Source of the DNA: Allolobophora icterica
Taxonomy: Eukaryota; Annelida; Clitellata; Crassiclitellata; Lumbricidae
DNA: 64,000 bases
Assembly (NCBI GenBank): GCA_963556255.1
Contig: OY744604.1
Coordinates: 21,380,566-21,444,565, forward strand
Reading direction: 5' to 3'
In this document: positions 26,094-38,152 of the stretch, piece after piece
Position numbering within the stretch: the stretch's first letter is position 1
How the letters are laid out: each line of letters opens with the position of its first letter
Notes under the pieces: generated by a model
What the model was told of the DNA's origin: nothing
Databases searched by the model: none
What the model saw: the letters and a program-made list of their open reading frames with translations, nothing else
Made by a program: the position numbers and the translations under genes

Positions 26094-26208
26094 CTGAAAG
26101 TAAACACAATCAGGCCTAGTTCATACGCACACATAATACTGTAGCGAACTGCAATTTGCATTTCTTTTAATCGGTTTTTCCATGTAATTGCGCTATATGA
26201 ACTTACCT

Positions 26209-26330
26209 GAGGGGCGGAGCTTGCCTGCTCTCTGCTGTGTGGTAAGCGGCTCAGTAGTGGTTGGATGGAGTCTTGGTGTCGAGCAAGACGGAGGCCATCT
26301 TTGATGTTGATCACGTTTGGAATTGTTGGC
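26209..26330 (-). promoter_or_regulatory. Probable 5' untranslated exon with a short upstream ORF
   Basis: A strong donor (CTCAG|gtaagttc) at 26208-26207 lies 115 nt upstream of the first CARD exon. The inferred exon contains an ATG in good context (AAAGATGG) that opens a 15-codon frame ending in TGA before the splice site. It cannot run into the CARD frame, so it would act as an upstream ORF damping translation. The exon's 5' limit is a guess. Confidence 0.4.
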
Positions 26331-26895
26331 GATTAAACTCTATATTTAAGAGGTTTAAATCGGTGAAAAGTCGTGTTCAAGGGTTTGTATGAAGGCCTGG
26401 CCTCGTAAGGAAGGGAAAGGTATCTCTTAGGGTGCCCGTTGATGTTGATTTCCTTCGAAATGAAGTGAACGTGTAGTTAGCGAAAGGCAAACTGCGTAGT
26501 AAAGGTTTAGCGTAGTGACCTTTGACCCTTTCCTGTAACTTCATATTTAACTAGTTGATCTTGTATTGGCATGCAAGAGGCCTAGTTCGCTTTGTAGTAA
26601 CTTTGCTCAAAGGTTAGGAGCACGCAATTGTCGTATATTAGCAATTGGTACCTTTTGTGTTCAGAACTGTAGTGAAGAAGCAGCTGACAATGATGAGGCA
26701 TTGCTCTGTTGAACTGTAGTTGACAGTTACATAAGAAATAAGCACTGTAGAGGTATAAGTGTCGTGTAGAAAGACATTGGTGTTTAATTATAAGGAATAT
26801 AATTGTAATTTTAATACCTTTGTTTAAGTTGTAAGAATACAAGCATTTTAAATAATAAGATATTGTTTTGTTCATTTAAATATAATAATAATAAA

Positions 26896-27417
26896 ATGGA
26901 TTCTGACCAATTGTTGGAGGCAGTAGTGAAGAGCCCAGTTCTTAGGCCAGCAATAGCACGTAGATTGCCTGGGTTGCTCAGTCAACTGCTGGAGGAAAGT
27001 TGCAGTCAGATAGATGAATCTCAGCTGCCTAGTGGAAATAGAACCCCAGGGGTTGAGTTCGAATCCAGATCAGAGATGCAAATAGCTTTGGACCCTGACG
27101 ATATAGGTGACAAGCAATGGAGCGATGAGGTCCCCATGAACTCAGAGGCGTTACCCGGGGTAACCTTCACCTCTTGCTCAGAGGTCACGGACATTTCCCG
27201 ACATCCTGTGGTACTAGAATTCGAACCCTGATTCAGGCCAAAGACTGATTTGCATCCGCCCACTTTGCTTAGACGTAGCGAACGCCTAAGAGCAACGGCT
27301 CAAGAGCATTATAGGGAAGTACAGGGTAAGTCCACACCATTGGTCCCTGGCACAACACGGGCCTCATCGCCAACGTATGGGACGGAACAGCGCCCCCGCG
27401 TTTCAATACACACATAA
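26896..27417 (+). pseudogene. Unknown 174-codon frame interrupted by one in-frame TGA
   Basis: The ATG at 26896 opens 111 codons to a TGA at 27229-27231. The same frame then stays open for another 61 codons to a TAA at 27415. The N-terminal part reads like a small helical domain ('SDQLLEAVVKSPVLRPAIARR', acidic linker). The part after the TGA contains 'PPTLLRRSERLRATAQEHYR', the style of basic tail seen at the end of retroelement polyproteins. It is either a retroelement fragment broken by one nonsense change or a gene with stop readthrough. I do not recognise the family. It lies head-to-head with the CARD gene. Confidence 0.35.
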
Positions 27418-27429
27418 ACAATGCATGAA

Positions 27430-28400
27430 TGCTTTCATTCATATAGATCTACACATGCATACATATTTTTACATAACAGGTTAATGCAATGAATTAGTCA
27501 TTTAAACAGGCTTTGTGCCACTGTCAAAGTATCCTACAGCAATTAAGGATAAGCACGAATGCATATAATGGTGCTTGTACTTTCAACTTAAGGAATGCCA
27601 TCATATATACAGTTACTCTCATGCAAGTGAAGTCGTTAAGTACTATAGCAAGTATAGAATAGGCCTACCATCCTACCAAGGCCACAGAAAACTTATAATT
27701 ATGAAAAGGCGAAAGATCAAATCAAGTTCTTCAGACTATCAGGAAGTGCATCAACAAGAATGCTTTTAATATGTCTATTTTAAAACAATAAATAGCAGCT
27801 TACTTCAATTTAGAACATAACGAGTCGCAATTAGACTATCTAAGAAATGTTTTAACAAAATATAGCCTACCTGAAAATTAGGCTAAAATAAATATTTTAA
27901 TTCAAAATACGTACATCCTTCTAAAAGGAAGTCTAATACTGTCAGCATGAGCTAACAACTATAGCCTACGCATGGTTTTAGTTACCCTATTCACAGAACG
28001 TTCGTGATCGCTCCAATGAATAGGCCTAACTAGGCTACGCATTGTGGATTTTCAACAAAAGAGATCTTTTCAACTGGAGACGAAATGCAAATGACTCGCA
28101 CCACCCATTTCAATACGTCAAGCCTTGAGACGCAACAGCTAGCCAGTCACCGGGAAAAACCAACGCGGTGCTAGTCACCGTGAGAACTTTCAACAGAAAG
28201 GCTCTAGGATAGGGCCTTCCTGTGCTCGGCCCGCAAATACCTCATGAATATTCAGTACATTTTCGCCTCGCGCGTGTTGAAGTTTGTCAGAATTGACCAA
28301 TACATATACAAGAAATGAAAATACAGTACGCCTAAATAAATTACTTGGCAGTTTTTTCTCCAAAATCCAAGAATTTTTTCAATTAAGTCTGGGTAAACTG
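27430..28400. other. Intergenic stretch, nothing recognised
   Basis: AT-rich host DNA with a few TAGGCCTA-type palindromes (about 27660, 28020). No supported exon. Confidence 0.35.
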
Positions 28401-28479
28401 AAGGCGTTTTGCTAATACGTAACCCAGTTTGGATGCTCTCTAGTACAGATAAAAGCGAGCTCCCGAATATGTGCTTTGT

Positions 28480-29030
28480 AACTGTAACTCCGCCTCAGAT
28501 AATTCCGCCTCAGATAACTCCGCCTTAGATCATCTCCGGATGGTCTGAGCCTGTCCCAAGCCAGGATAAAGGAGGAGGGTTCCTCGGTGGGTCTGCAACC
28601 CACCCGGGTAAAAACACATTCGCAACAGAAACGACTCAACAAATTCACAAACCTAACTACATGGTAAAAGACAAGGAGGGAGAATGGAGGATTCACGGGT
28701 CAGGGATTGTTCAGGAACACGGACAAACGAAGCATGGACCTCCAATCTGCTACATTAAGGATCCAGATGAAAGCCGATTCTCGGAAGCTCCAGACGTATT
28801 TGGCAAAATATAATTATAACTATCATCGGCACCTGGAATGTAAGATCACTGAACATTACTGGAAGGTTGTCATAGGTGGAGAGAGAAATGAGGGAATACA
28901 AACTGCAGATCCTTGGGATAGAGGAAATGCGATGGACTGGAAGTGGAAGGATGGGGTCACACCGTCACAGGGCACAACAATATTGGATTCAGGAGAACCG
29001 CGGCTTGACAGAGGAGCAGTGATGGCAATA
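28480..29030 (+). pseudogene. LINE 5' region with broken endonuclease start
   Basis: From about 28824 the sequence reads 'IGTWNVRSLNITGRL', then after an in-frame stop 'REYKLQILGIEEMRWTG'. This is the start of the apurinic endonuclease of RTE/CR1/Jockey-type LINEs. A short triplicated word ('ctccgcctcagata') lies at about 28488-28527, and a G/C-rich segment with 'gggtctgcaacccaccc' follows, as in LINE 5' regions. No reverse transcriptase follows, so it is a truncated, dead copy. Confidence 0.65.
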
Positions 29031-29168
29031 CTTAACTAAAAGTTGCTAACTTTTAGTTTAACTAAAAAATTTTAGGTAAGGAAGAAGTTTAACTAAAAAA
29101 TAGTTTAGTTAAAACCATAGTTTAACTAAAAAAATTTAGTTGCTAATTAAAAAGTTTAACTAAAAAAC
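29031..29168. repeat. Irregular tandem repeat of AGTTTAACTAAAAAA with a palindromic unit
   Basis: About five copies of a unit containing 'agtttaactaaaaaa' lie at irregular spacing. The first forms a palindrome, AACTAAAAGTT-GCT-AACTTTTAGTT (about 29035-29059). Confidence 0.75.
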
Positions 29169-29799
29169 TCAGCAATGTGCAACTATTTTTACACAGTGAA
29201 CATTGAACAGTGTAGCAAAAAAACATTTAAATACTGCATGGTTTTAGCATTAACAGCCTGTGTTTTCAAATTCATACACTACTTACAGTACACATGTAAC
29301 TGGATGCCAGAACAGTACACATTGCATAGTTTGAAGGTGAAATTGTCATTGACGCTTTGCATTATTACAGTTCACTTAACGTCTTTTATTGTGAAAACGT
29401 TTGTCGTAAAAAGTTGTGACAAACCTTCTTAAACTATATTAAAATATCTCTAAGAAAGCAAGAGAGAAATGAAGATTTAATGATAATTAAATGTTACATT
29501 CTAATAGTTCTACGTAGCTTTTTTCAGCCGGAACGCGCAGGAATACCGGCACCTTTTTTCAGCTACTAAAAATAATTTATTTATTTTAATAATTAAAACA
29601 ATAATTTAGTTATTTTAACTTAATTTCAGTGTTTTCAACTGTTTTCAGTGTTTATTGAGAGCCCTCCCATCCCCGAATCCCGTTTTTCTCGAGATTTTAG
29701 CCCACCCATAATTGTTCCGTTCTGGAACCTGTCTTCGCAGAAAAAAGCACTGGTTCTTTGTCCTCAATTTGCAGCTCACGAAGAAGGAGAAGAGCTAGC

Positions 29800-30056
29800 C
29801 TTGGGCAGCCATGGGTATGAAGTGTTAGCGACCTCATTTTTTCTTAGCCTCGGCGTACGAGGGCGGGTGGCCACTGGCCAGTCCTCCTCGCCGTCTGATC
29901 TTCCCACCGACAGTGTACGGTCAGTGTACTCATTATAGCTGAGTTGGCTAGGAGCGCAGATGGAGTTGAAATCTCGAAAAAAATTCTGCTCTGGCGGGGA
30001 TTTCAACCCCGACCTCTCGGTTGACAGCCAGCTAACCATTAGACTGCTGCGCACTC
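29800..30056 (-). repeat. tRNA-derived SINE, copy 2
   Basis: Same family as 9600-9856. The body starts 'gcagccatgggtatgaagtg', and the tRNA-like head is in antisense ('tttcaaccccgacctctcgg', 'gctaaccattagactgc'). Confidence 0.8.
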
Positions 30057-31175
30057 AACAATGTCTTTGCTAAATGGATATATATATTTATTTCTGCCGC
30101 ATGTAATTAGGTAAATTTCATAACAACTTTGACAACAATATGATTCCGTAAAAAAGAAATAAAATTAGTCCAAATAGGCCTAACTCAAAATGACCACTCC
30201 ACCTCACCATTTGGGTCACAGCCTTCGCCAGATGACACTGTAAAGTACAAAGATTTCGCAGCCATTCGCCAGATGTCGCATGTTAAGAGCGACTGAACTA
30301 TTGCGTTCCGATTCGTGAATCACCCATTAGAACAATCGATCTCTGTCAAGCGTTCGCACAGTATAATATAGGCAAGACATGATTAGATTTAAGGAACCTC
30401 TCGCGACTGATAATACAAGACCACGATCCAATAGAATGGTCTTCAATGCTGACAAATTAAATTAGACCCTGTCACATGCCCACTTTGGGCACACATCGGA
30501 TCCATATTCCTATAAGAGACCAATATAGCGCCCATAAGAGACCCATCTAATATTGATATAGGCAAAAAGCTCACGTGGTATGTGACATTGCAGTCTGTGC
30601 AAGATTGAGTGACCAACCATAGCGAAACTACGATGTTGTGTTGCGAAAGCAGAGGACAATGGGACAACCAGAACCTTGTGCTGCAGAGCGAAGAGAGCCA
30701 GTGGCTGATTTACTATACGAATTTTAAATAGGCCTATAGATGTGTTGCAAATTTTGGAATTCGACAAAACTTAGAAATACAAAAATGAACATTCGATTTA
30801 ATTTAAACTGCGAGCCTGTCTACAATAAATAACTATAATTACGAGAGGCCTATTATCTAAAGTTAAAACCATGGAACATGAATATTGGGCCTATGGGCGG
30901 GAAAAATTTGACTGAAAGGTGGCAGATTGTTAAAACTATCCATGGATACATAGATCCTTAGGAGAGGATGGAGCACATGCCACCAGCAGATATCTTCTGG
31001 CTGTTGCGTAACAGCATCCGAAAGAGGATGCTCTTACTGTTAAGAGATCATGCTCTCTTAAACTTATGCTAAGATTATAGAGGTATTTAGCCAGAGGCGG
31101 TTAGACGATATCCATCTGGAGAGATTTAAATCTGCATGACTTTAATTGCATGATTGAATTTAACACTGCACAGTT

Positions 31176-32325
31176 TTAGGCCGTTGCAGCAGATGAAATC
31201 GTGGCTGTGGCAGTTGGCTGAATTTTCAGCTGACGTTTAATTAACCTCCATCGGACTGAGTTAACGAAGAGCGTCAACAGACCGACCGTTCCAAAGGAAA
31301 TGACGATTGCGATTCCCGCATTCCCGCATTCTTGCCAACTTCCGCTCCTTTGTGAGGATCGATGCTGTCTACAAAACACAATGTGTCACATCGCTTAGTT
31401 CTCCGAGTTCTGAACGGTAAAATTTCAAAGAGGCGTGGCAACCATTCAGACTGGCAGCGGTGGTGAACGATCTCACCCGATCAATTCATTGAGATAGGCC
31501 CTATATAAGCAGTGGCGGAGTTACAGATGATGACAATTGTCTGTTACTGTACCACTTTGTAAACCAAAGTGCGGTTAGCAATTGGTAGAATAAAGGCGTA
31601 GTCCTCCATTTCTCTAGGCTGTGCCTGCTTGGGTATTACGAGTAGGCCTACTTCATTGTGATTGTGTATTACGAGTAGGCCTACTTCTGTGTTATTGTGT
31701 ATTACGAGTAGGCCTACTTCATTGTGATTGTGTATTACGATTTACGAGTAGGCCTACTTCACTGTTGTCGATACCAATAGGCCTACCTGAACCATTTATC
31801 CATTATTGTGTCTTTCACTAGTGTTAAATTCAAGTTTGGGTCACCTGATCACAGAATAGTTCTGCTCTGTATATCGGATCAAAGTAAAATCGTGTCACAT
31901 GTATATTACAAGGTTAGAATAAGGGTTCCGCAGAAGTGTAGGCCTCTAACTATAGGCCTAATGCATAGAGGGTTTTGAACAAGGATTTAATGGTCCAGTT
32001 TTAGAAAGAGAAGTTCTCGTGACCTGCGTAATAAACAAAAACAAATTTAATGCTATATTTTCAACTGGTAGACCTACTTTTCGTGTTCGTCATCTAGCTC
32101 ATCAACATAATGGCGACCACAATTGTGTCAAGACATAATATTTTAATAGTTTAGAAGAGTAAAGCGAATTTTACCATTAAAATAAGTGCAAGGCTTCTAA
32201 AAAGCATTTTACTTTTGATCAAATCCAGAGCAAAATTTTGCAAACATTTTACCAACTTACCGCCTTGTGTGTAAACATATTCCACCAGAAAATGATAGAA
32301 GTAAAGCGGCAATAACTTGATTCAT
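31176..32325 (-). CDS. Small signal-peptide plus single-membrane-segment protein (minus copy)
   Basis: Two exons, 32325-32261 and 31368-31176, have good splice sites (GCG|gtaagt; 'gtgttttgtag'). The frame is exactly 86 codons including the stop. Exon 1 is a signal peptide (MNQVIAALLLSFSGGICL). Exon 2 ends in a membrane helix with flanking RW (GIAIVISFGTVGLLTLFVNS, then VRWRLIKR). It is homologous to the plus copy at 34605-36006 (same exon plan, RW after the helix). An 8-bp tandem duplication (AATGCGGG twice, about 31316-31331) puts the segment before the helix in a different frame from the paralogue. The phase-2 donor of exon 1 happens to keep the frame open. It may therefore still be expressed with a novel extracellular stalk. 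Confidence 0.5.
31632..31775. repeat. Minisatellite (about 33-36-bp unit) carrying GTAGGCCTAC
   Basis: Four imperfect copies of a unit 'gtattacgagtaggcctact...attgt'. Each contains the 10-bp palindrome GTAGGCCTAC. Confidence 0.85.
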
Positions 32326-32329
32326 CGTT

Positions 32330-34560
32330 GTCTTTCTAAACCTGTTGTGCTGGCTAAATCTTCAAATTTTCTACAAGCGCTTGACCATCTAACGATATGC
32401 AAAAGCGTATCTGCGAATTCTAAGTGTTGAGTCGAAGTTCCTCTGCCTTCACTTTCTCCGGCTCTCTTGGCTGCTTCTTAAAGAAATGTCCTCCAGTCGC
32501 TCTTCATTGCCACAGCTCTAGTTCTGTCCGGTTCCCGAAAGTCTTTTAGGCCAATGGCACAATTAGTATTCATTCTCATGGTCAATGCGTTTACCAGCTT
32601 ACCTATAGGTCGGCTCTGAGAATAGACCTATGAAGACAATAGTCGACGCCAATCGCCAGAACAGCTGATTCAATTTGCTGTGGGGAGCAGGTGAAGCGTG
32701 ACGATTAACTGGAACAAAGGACCTGGTCCTTTCATAGTTACAACAGTAGATGAAACGTGCCTTTGATTCTCTTAAGGACCAGTGCCTGGCGCTAATGAAT
32801 GAGTGCAGCTATCCAGCGTAGCTAAGGCGGAAGCAAATGCCAACCCATGGAGATACGAACAGTTCAATCAAGCATTTGATTCCTTAAATCTAAACACAGT
32901 TTGTCACTGGCCATGAGAAGGAAGAACCCAAAATGCAATCACCCTAGATATGAGAATGCGTTAATTATTACTGCAAGCTTCTCCTGTTATAAATAGTTGC
33001 CCGTAGCTGCAGTCTTTTTTTAAAATGCTCATGGCTTGTTTTCGCAATTACCTTATTCTCTTAGAATTACTTAAATAGATGAGGATAAGTAAATAAGAAT
33101 TGTTTGCCATAATTCATGATTAACTTTGCCTCTGCTTTTTTCGAATAGTGCCAGTCCGAAGCCTAGACAAAGGAGGAGGGCAACGCTAATCATCAGCGTC
33201 GTTAAACAGCAAATAACCAATCAAGAGATTCATACAGCGCCCAATAAGCGACGTCGACGGAACCAGCCTATTCGCAAGTACTCAGTCAAAGCAAAATCAA
33301 TAGCCAGGTTAGATAAGAATCTGCTGCAGATCAGATACCAAGGGTCAGGAATCTACTTGTTTTAGACGGATTTATAACGAGATAATGGGTGTCATAAATC
33401 TCTACATCATATATATCATGTGAAGATATTGGGCCTATATATTATGTAGAGGTAACCTCGCAGTGCGCAGATCGAGACAAGTAGGCAGTAGCCATACATC
33501 TTCGTCTGAGCTACAGCTTTCTGGTTGAAACCAGTTGAAGCAAGCAAAGAAGAAGCCAAGTAGGACGGTCCATGTGTCGCTTCAATGATCACCTAAAGCT
33601 ACCCAGCGCCCAACATACGCAGTCCTCTAGAGCAACATATAGTTGATACATATATTGGCTACTTATTATGCATTTGTAGGATACGCCTGATATGTTGTGT
33701 CAACAGTGTACCATTCATTCGAGAAAATTAGTGTGGCCAGGCAAAAGTAAAGTCTCTGCTAGAAACTGTTGTCTATTCTGTAGTTCACTGCGTCTGTTAT
33801 CCAACGATTGACAGTTCGTGTCTGTTGTTCGGACTTTCTGTAATGACTCCGGACACGTTATTTGGACATGTTTTCTTGCGCCTCACTTTATGGCTACTTG
33901 ACTGCACGTTAAATAAATAACTAATAAATTAGTTAATTACTTACTAAAAAATAAAACCTGAAGAAGAACCGTTCTACCCTTGTTAGACAGCTATCGGTGT
34001 GACGAGGCCAGCACGCTAACCGCTATATCACCATGCTCCCTTAAGAACCTTAAGAAATATCTGAGTAAAATATATTAAAACACGGCCAACGTTTTCTAAT
34101 ATTCATGACCTGTATTCTAATTACTGCAGAACTGTCTGGCTGTATGCCACAGCATTCAGTTTGGCTTCGTCAACGAATAAATGATTTTTATTACGAATTC
34201 ACTTGAATCGAACATCGATTGATGTCTTTGGAATCAAGATAATGGCGCTATAGAAGTCATTAGATCAGATTATATTACAGTGGCTCTTTTTATTGTCTAA
34301 TTCCTGCCACTAGTTTTCTATCAACAATGGTGTATGCCATGATTAGACATTGCATTTAGAGCGTACACGCTAGCGTATAGCCCGGTGAGGGCACAATAGC
34401 ATTGGGTTAACTGCAAGCCATCCACTCCGTACGCCATACACAGTTGGTGGCTCTTTGAAGTTAAGGCTATACATGTTGGGTTGGCTGGATTGTTTGTTCG
34501 TTTGGTTTGTCAGTTACCTAAAGCTAATCCGTTGTAGAGTTGGTTAGATTAGTTGGTCCA
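32330..34560. other. Intergenic stretch with one weak exon candidate
   Basis: Mostly featureless. At 33150-33365 (+) an open, very basic frame (PKPRQRRRATLIISVVKQQI..., ending at a TAG at 33363) follows a plausible acceptor ('ttttttcgaatag'). It could be a terminal exon, but no partner exon is visible. At about 33995-34035 there is a partial tRNA-SINE head ('ccagcacgctaaccgctat'). Confidence 0.3.
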
Positions 34561-34604
34561 TCTGGATTTGTCAGTTATTATCGTCAGAGAAACGTAGAAG
34601 AAAG

Positions 34605-36006
34605 ATGAAGACTGCGATTCTGTTGCTTCTAATGGCCGTCGTCTTCGACAGCGCAGTGGGACAGTTTAGTAAGTATGTTCCCGGTCGTGCGGTTGCTTTT
34701 CATGATTCCAGTTAGAACTAGAGTGTCTGATGATGCCAAGAAGAAGACGAAATACCTTAAGTTAGCATGTTGCGCAGCCATTGGTGTGAAGTATTGGAGT
34801 TAATTTTTCTTAGCTCCTGCACATCAGGGCGGGTAGATACTGGCCAATCCACTCCCTTGCTTCACGTAGGTCTCATTATAGGCCTAGCTGAGTTAGCTAT
34901 TGAGCGCAGATGGAATAGATATCTCGAAGCAAATTCTGCCCTGGTGGAGCTTGAAGCCCCGAGCATCCGTTTGTCAGTCCAGCACGCTACCTACTAGACT
35001 GTGGCGCAGCCAAGACCAACTGAAATTTATGTTTCTACAGTTGAATCCATTGACCATTCGTTGACTAAACCATCTCGGTTTGGTACACACATACGCACGT
35101 TACGTCACAGTACACGTAATATAGGTCTTATGTATGTATACATACATACATGTATACATGCATACATACATACATACATTCATACATACATACATACATG
35201 AACATGTGTGTTTTGTGCTTGTGCTATGTGTTTGTATGTAATGTGTGTTTATGTAATGTGTATCTGTATGTAGCGTGTGTGCATGTAATGTGTGTATGTA
35301 TGTAATGTGTGCATATATGTATGTAATGTGTTTATGTAATGTGTGTATGTATACATAAATACATTATTACGTGTTGTGACGTGATGCATGTATGGATGCA
35401 TCACGCATACGTACATTAGAGTAGAACCCCATACGCAAGAATGTGCATTTTGGTTAACCCTTTACCTCCCCTCCATGCTTACATATTAAATCGATGGCCA
35501 CTTGTGCCTTGATCCTAAGACGAATTAGGATTTTTGATTACACAATTTCACTTGAAGCCACCATCGGGTTTCTGTGAGGATTATGATACCTGCTGTAGTT
35601 GTCATTGGATTAGATTAGAAATATCATCACATTTTAATCAGTGTCTATGTGGATTATCATGCTGCAGGTAGGCCATACAGTTAGTATAGGCCTACAGGTA
35701 AACGGAATTTCCATCGCACCGATGTCCAATGCACAGGGCATCTACCGATGGCGAACCAAAACCAAACCTAATCAGTTTAACATCCAGAAGTCAGTTCGCA
35801 ATATTAGTACGCAGGTTTTAAGAACAAGAGCATCATCCAAATAAACTTTTTATTGTTCCTCTTTTCAAGGTTTTGACATCTACAAGGGTGTGAATGTCGG
35901 TAAAGACGCCGGAATATCTACAGCCATTTGCATCTGCGTTCTGGGATGCGTTATTCTGCTCGTCAACCTTCTTCGTTGGAAGTGCATCAGAAGCAAGAAA
36001 ATCTAA
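34605..36006 (+). CDS. Small signal-peptide plus single-membrane-segment protein (plus copy)
   Basis: Exon 1 (34605-34668) encodes a signal peptide, MKTAILLLLMAVVFDSAVGQ. The donor A|gtaagtatg is phase 1. Exon 2 (35870-36006), after the acceptor 'ttcctcttttcaag', gives a stalk 'FDIYKGVNVGKDAG', a hydrophobic helix rich in Cys/Val/Leu, then LRWKCIRSKK and a stop. The product is 66 residues: after cleavage, a roughly 15-20-residue lumenal stalk, one helix and a short basic tail. The family is unknown to me. The exon plan and the residues GK-N/D-AG, N-x-x-RW and K-rich tail are shared with the copy at 31176-32325, and exon 2 is repeated nearly unchanged at 57655-57791. An intronic SINE (34771-35010) and ATAC-type repeats lie between the exons. 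Confidence 0.6.
34771..35010 (-). repeat. tRNA-derived SINE, copy 3
   Basis: Same family as 9600-9856 ('gcgcagccattggtgtgaag' at 34772; head 'agcacgctacctactagact' at 34981). It is more diverged than the other two and lies in the intron of the small membrane-protein gene. Confidence 0.7.
35140..35370. repeat. ATAC/TGTA-type simple repeat with (TAATGTGT)-like variants
   Basis: ATAC tetranucleotides at about 35136-35200 are followed by irregular 'tgtatgtaatgtgt' units to about 35360, all within the intron. Confidence 0.8.
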
Positions 36007-36168
36007 CGGACAAAGGGAATGACTTAGAACTTCGCATCCTACGCAAACATTAACTAAATCAATTTCTAAACGATGTATATTAATAACCTGATGCACAAAC
36101 ACTCACGAAAATTGTACACACATTACAATGTGACTTTGTGTTTAGTTTGTAATGATAATTATATTATT

Positions 36169-37660
36169 ACTAGCTGGTTTACCCGGCGTTGCCCGGGGTT
36201 ATAAGTTTCAATCCCTGTAGCACCACCACCACCACCACCACGCCCGGTTTAGTTGAGTGAAAGTTTTAATCCCTCTAGCGAATCCGTACCTGCACCGGCG
36301 TAAACTTGTCCAATATATTGGTGGGGCAAAATATTGGTGGGGCATGCGGTCTGGACCAGAGGTGCAAAAAAGGTGTTTCAAGATGAAAAGTTGTTTGTTG
36401 TTTTTATCGGTTTTTTGGTTTTTATGGTTTTTTGTTGTTTTGGTTGTCTTTAAGTTTTTATGATTTCGGATCATAATCATCATGAAATGGCATGAACAAG
36501 AGCTCCAACTCAGTTTAATTCAGTTGCGATTTCCGAAAATTAAAAATCATTTAATCAATGGTATCAAAATAATTTCTACAAAAATAAGAAATTTATTTTT
36601 TTAAACAAAAACAAATTTTGTAGTTATCTCTTTGTTGTGGTTTGAAACAAAATCCGAAAAAGCTTTTTTCACCTCTGGTCTGGACAGTCAGCAGAGGCTT
36701 CCGGTGTTACGTTAATGCGTATTAAATGGGTGTTTTGTTTGATATTGAAGATAAAAATAAATCTTTGTTTCCATTATCAATTTCTGATAGTATTTCAGTT
36801 CTGTGTCTCTGTTTCTCTGTTTCTAAAGAAATTTGTCTGTATTGAAACATAATATTTTAATATTTGAAGAAATTCTCCTCTCGATTTTTTTGGGGGGGAT
36901 TGCCCCGGCTCCTCAATTATTGGGGGGGGGGGCACGTGCCCCGACTGACCCCCCAGAGTCTACGCCTATGCGTACCTGTAGCACCACCACCACCACCACC
37001 ACCACAAGAAAAGTTAATGTGAAGTGAAATCCTTACGGCGCACCTTTAGAAATGCATGCCGGTGAAACAGAATTAGCTATGAAACACAGAGAATCTTCTC
37101 GGGTGGCGCCATCTGGGGAATGAAAATAGGTCGACTGGAATTTGTTTGGTGGGGGGTTAGGGAGAGGATTTCGCCCGTTTTCACCATGGAAGCGGTGAAA
37201 ACGGAGGACGCGAAGCCTCACACTGGGTGTGTAATGCCCACCCCGAGACAGTAGTGAAGGTTTCGAGTGAAAAGGTCGAAAACTGTAGAAATGCATTCCG
37301 GTCAAAGATCGCGGTGCTACAGACCACCACCACCACCACCACCACGACCACCACGACCACCACCACCACCACCACCACCCTGTCCTGGTGACAGAGAATA
37401 ATCTTCTCGGGTGCGCCATCTGTTGACGGAAAATAGGTCGACTCGAATGTGTAAAAAGTCGGATTTTGGAGAGTTTTTTGCCCGGGACACCATAGAAGCG
37501 GTCAAAAGGTGGACGCGAAGCCTCACACTGGGTGTGTAATGCCCACCCCGAGACAGCAGTGAAGGTTTTAAGTGAAAAGCTCGAAAGCTGTCGAAATGCA
37601 TTCCGGTCTAAGATCGCGTGAGGGACAGACAGAGTTTCTTCTTTATATATATAGATAGAT
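36169..37660. mobile_element. Inserted composite repeat beginning ACTAGCTGGTTTACCCGGCG
   Basis: It is absent from the partner duplication at the position corresponding to about 57950, where flanking 'ataattat/aataatgct' is continuous. The insert starts with 'ctggtttacccggcgttgcc' and ends in TATATATAGATAGAT. It contains (CAC)n tracts and two tandem copies of a roughly 240-bp unit (about 37080-37310 and 37395-37615; shared 'gcgaagcctcacactgggtg'). A second repeat end at 36885-36985 ('gtgccccgactg', 'cagagtctacgcctatgcg') recurs in antisense at 60127-60185. The family is not identified. Confidence 0.65.
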
Positions 37661-38152
37661 TATGCTATTTTCTGTGTCGAACTGAGACTGTGATCGGCTG
37701 AGAATGTATTTGCGAATGCTTAGAAGCAATTTATAAACACTGTGCATTCATTACTTTGTGTACTCAAACTGCGCGTGTATACATGCGTGTGCATGATCGG
37801 TGGATGAGATGGATTACAGGAAGATGTGATGTTATAATTCTTACCAATATCTATATGGAAATAAGGAGAATGTCAGCGTGGAATGTATTTGAATTTGTTT
37901 AGTATAGAGTACGGACTTGCATCCAGCTAGGAGAATCTTCTCTGGTTTAGATTACAATGGTAAAGAAGCTGGTAGGAAAATTGCTTCGAAATAAAATTTG
38001 GTGAAAAGGTTGGCGCAATATAAATGTACAAATGTGCAAGGCACTTAATATAGCGCGTTTCAGGCACTCCACAACAGCGCTGTTACAGTAACATAGTATT
38101 ACTTCTGACCCTAGCCTCTGCAAGAAAAACAACAACTTGCAATGTTCTTGGT

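Noticed and set aside
27229..27231. Selenocysteine at the in-frame TGA
   Set aside because: No SECIS-like hairpin noticed downstream and no selenoprotein family match.
31621..31821. Repetitive protein of 66 residues with 'LRVGLL' repeats
   Set aside because: It is a frame through the 33-36-bp minisatellite.
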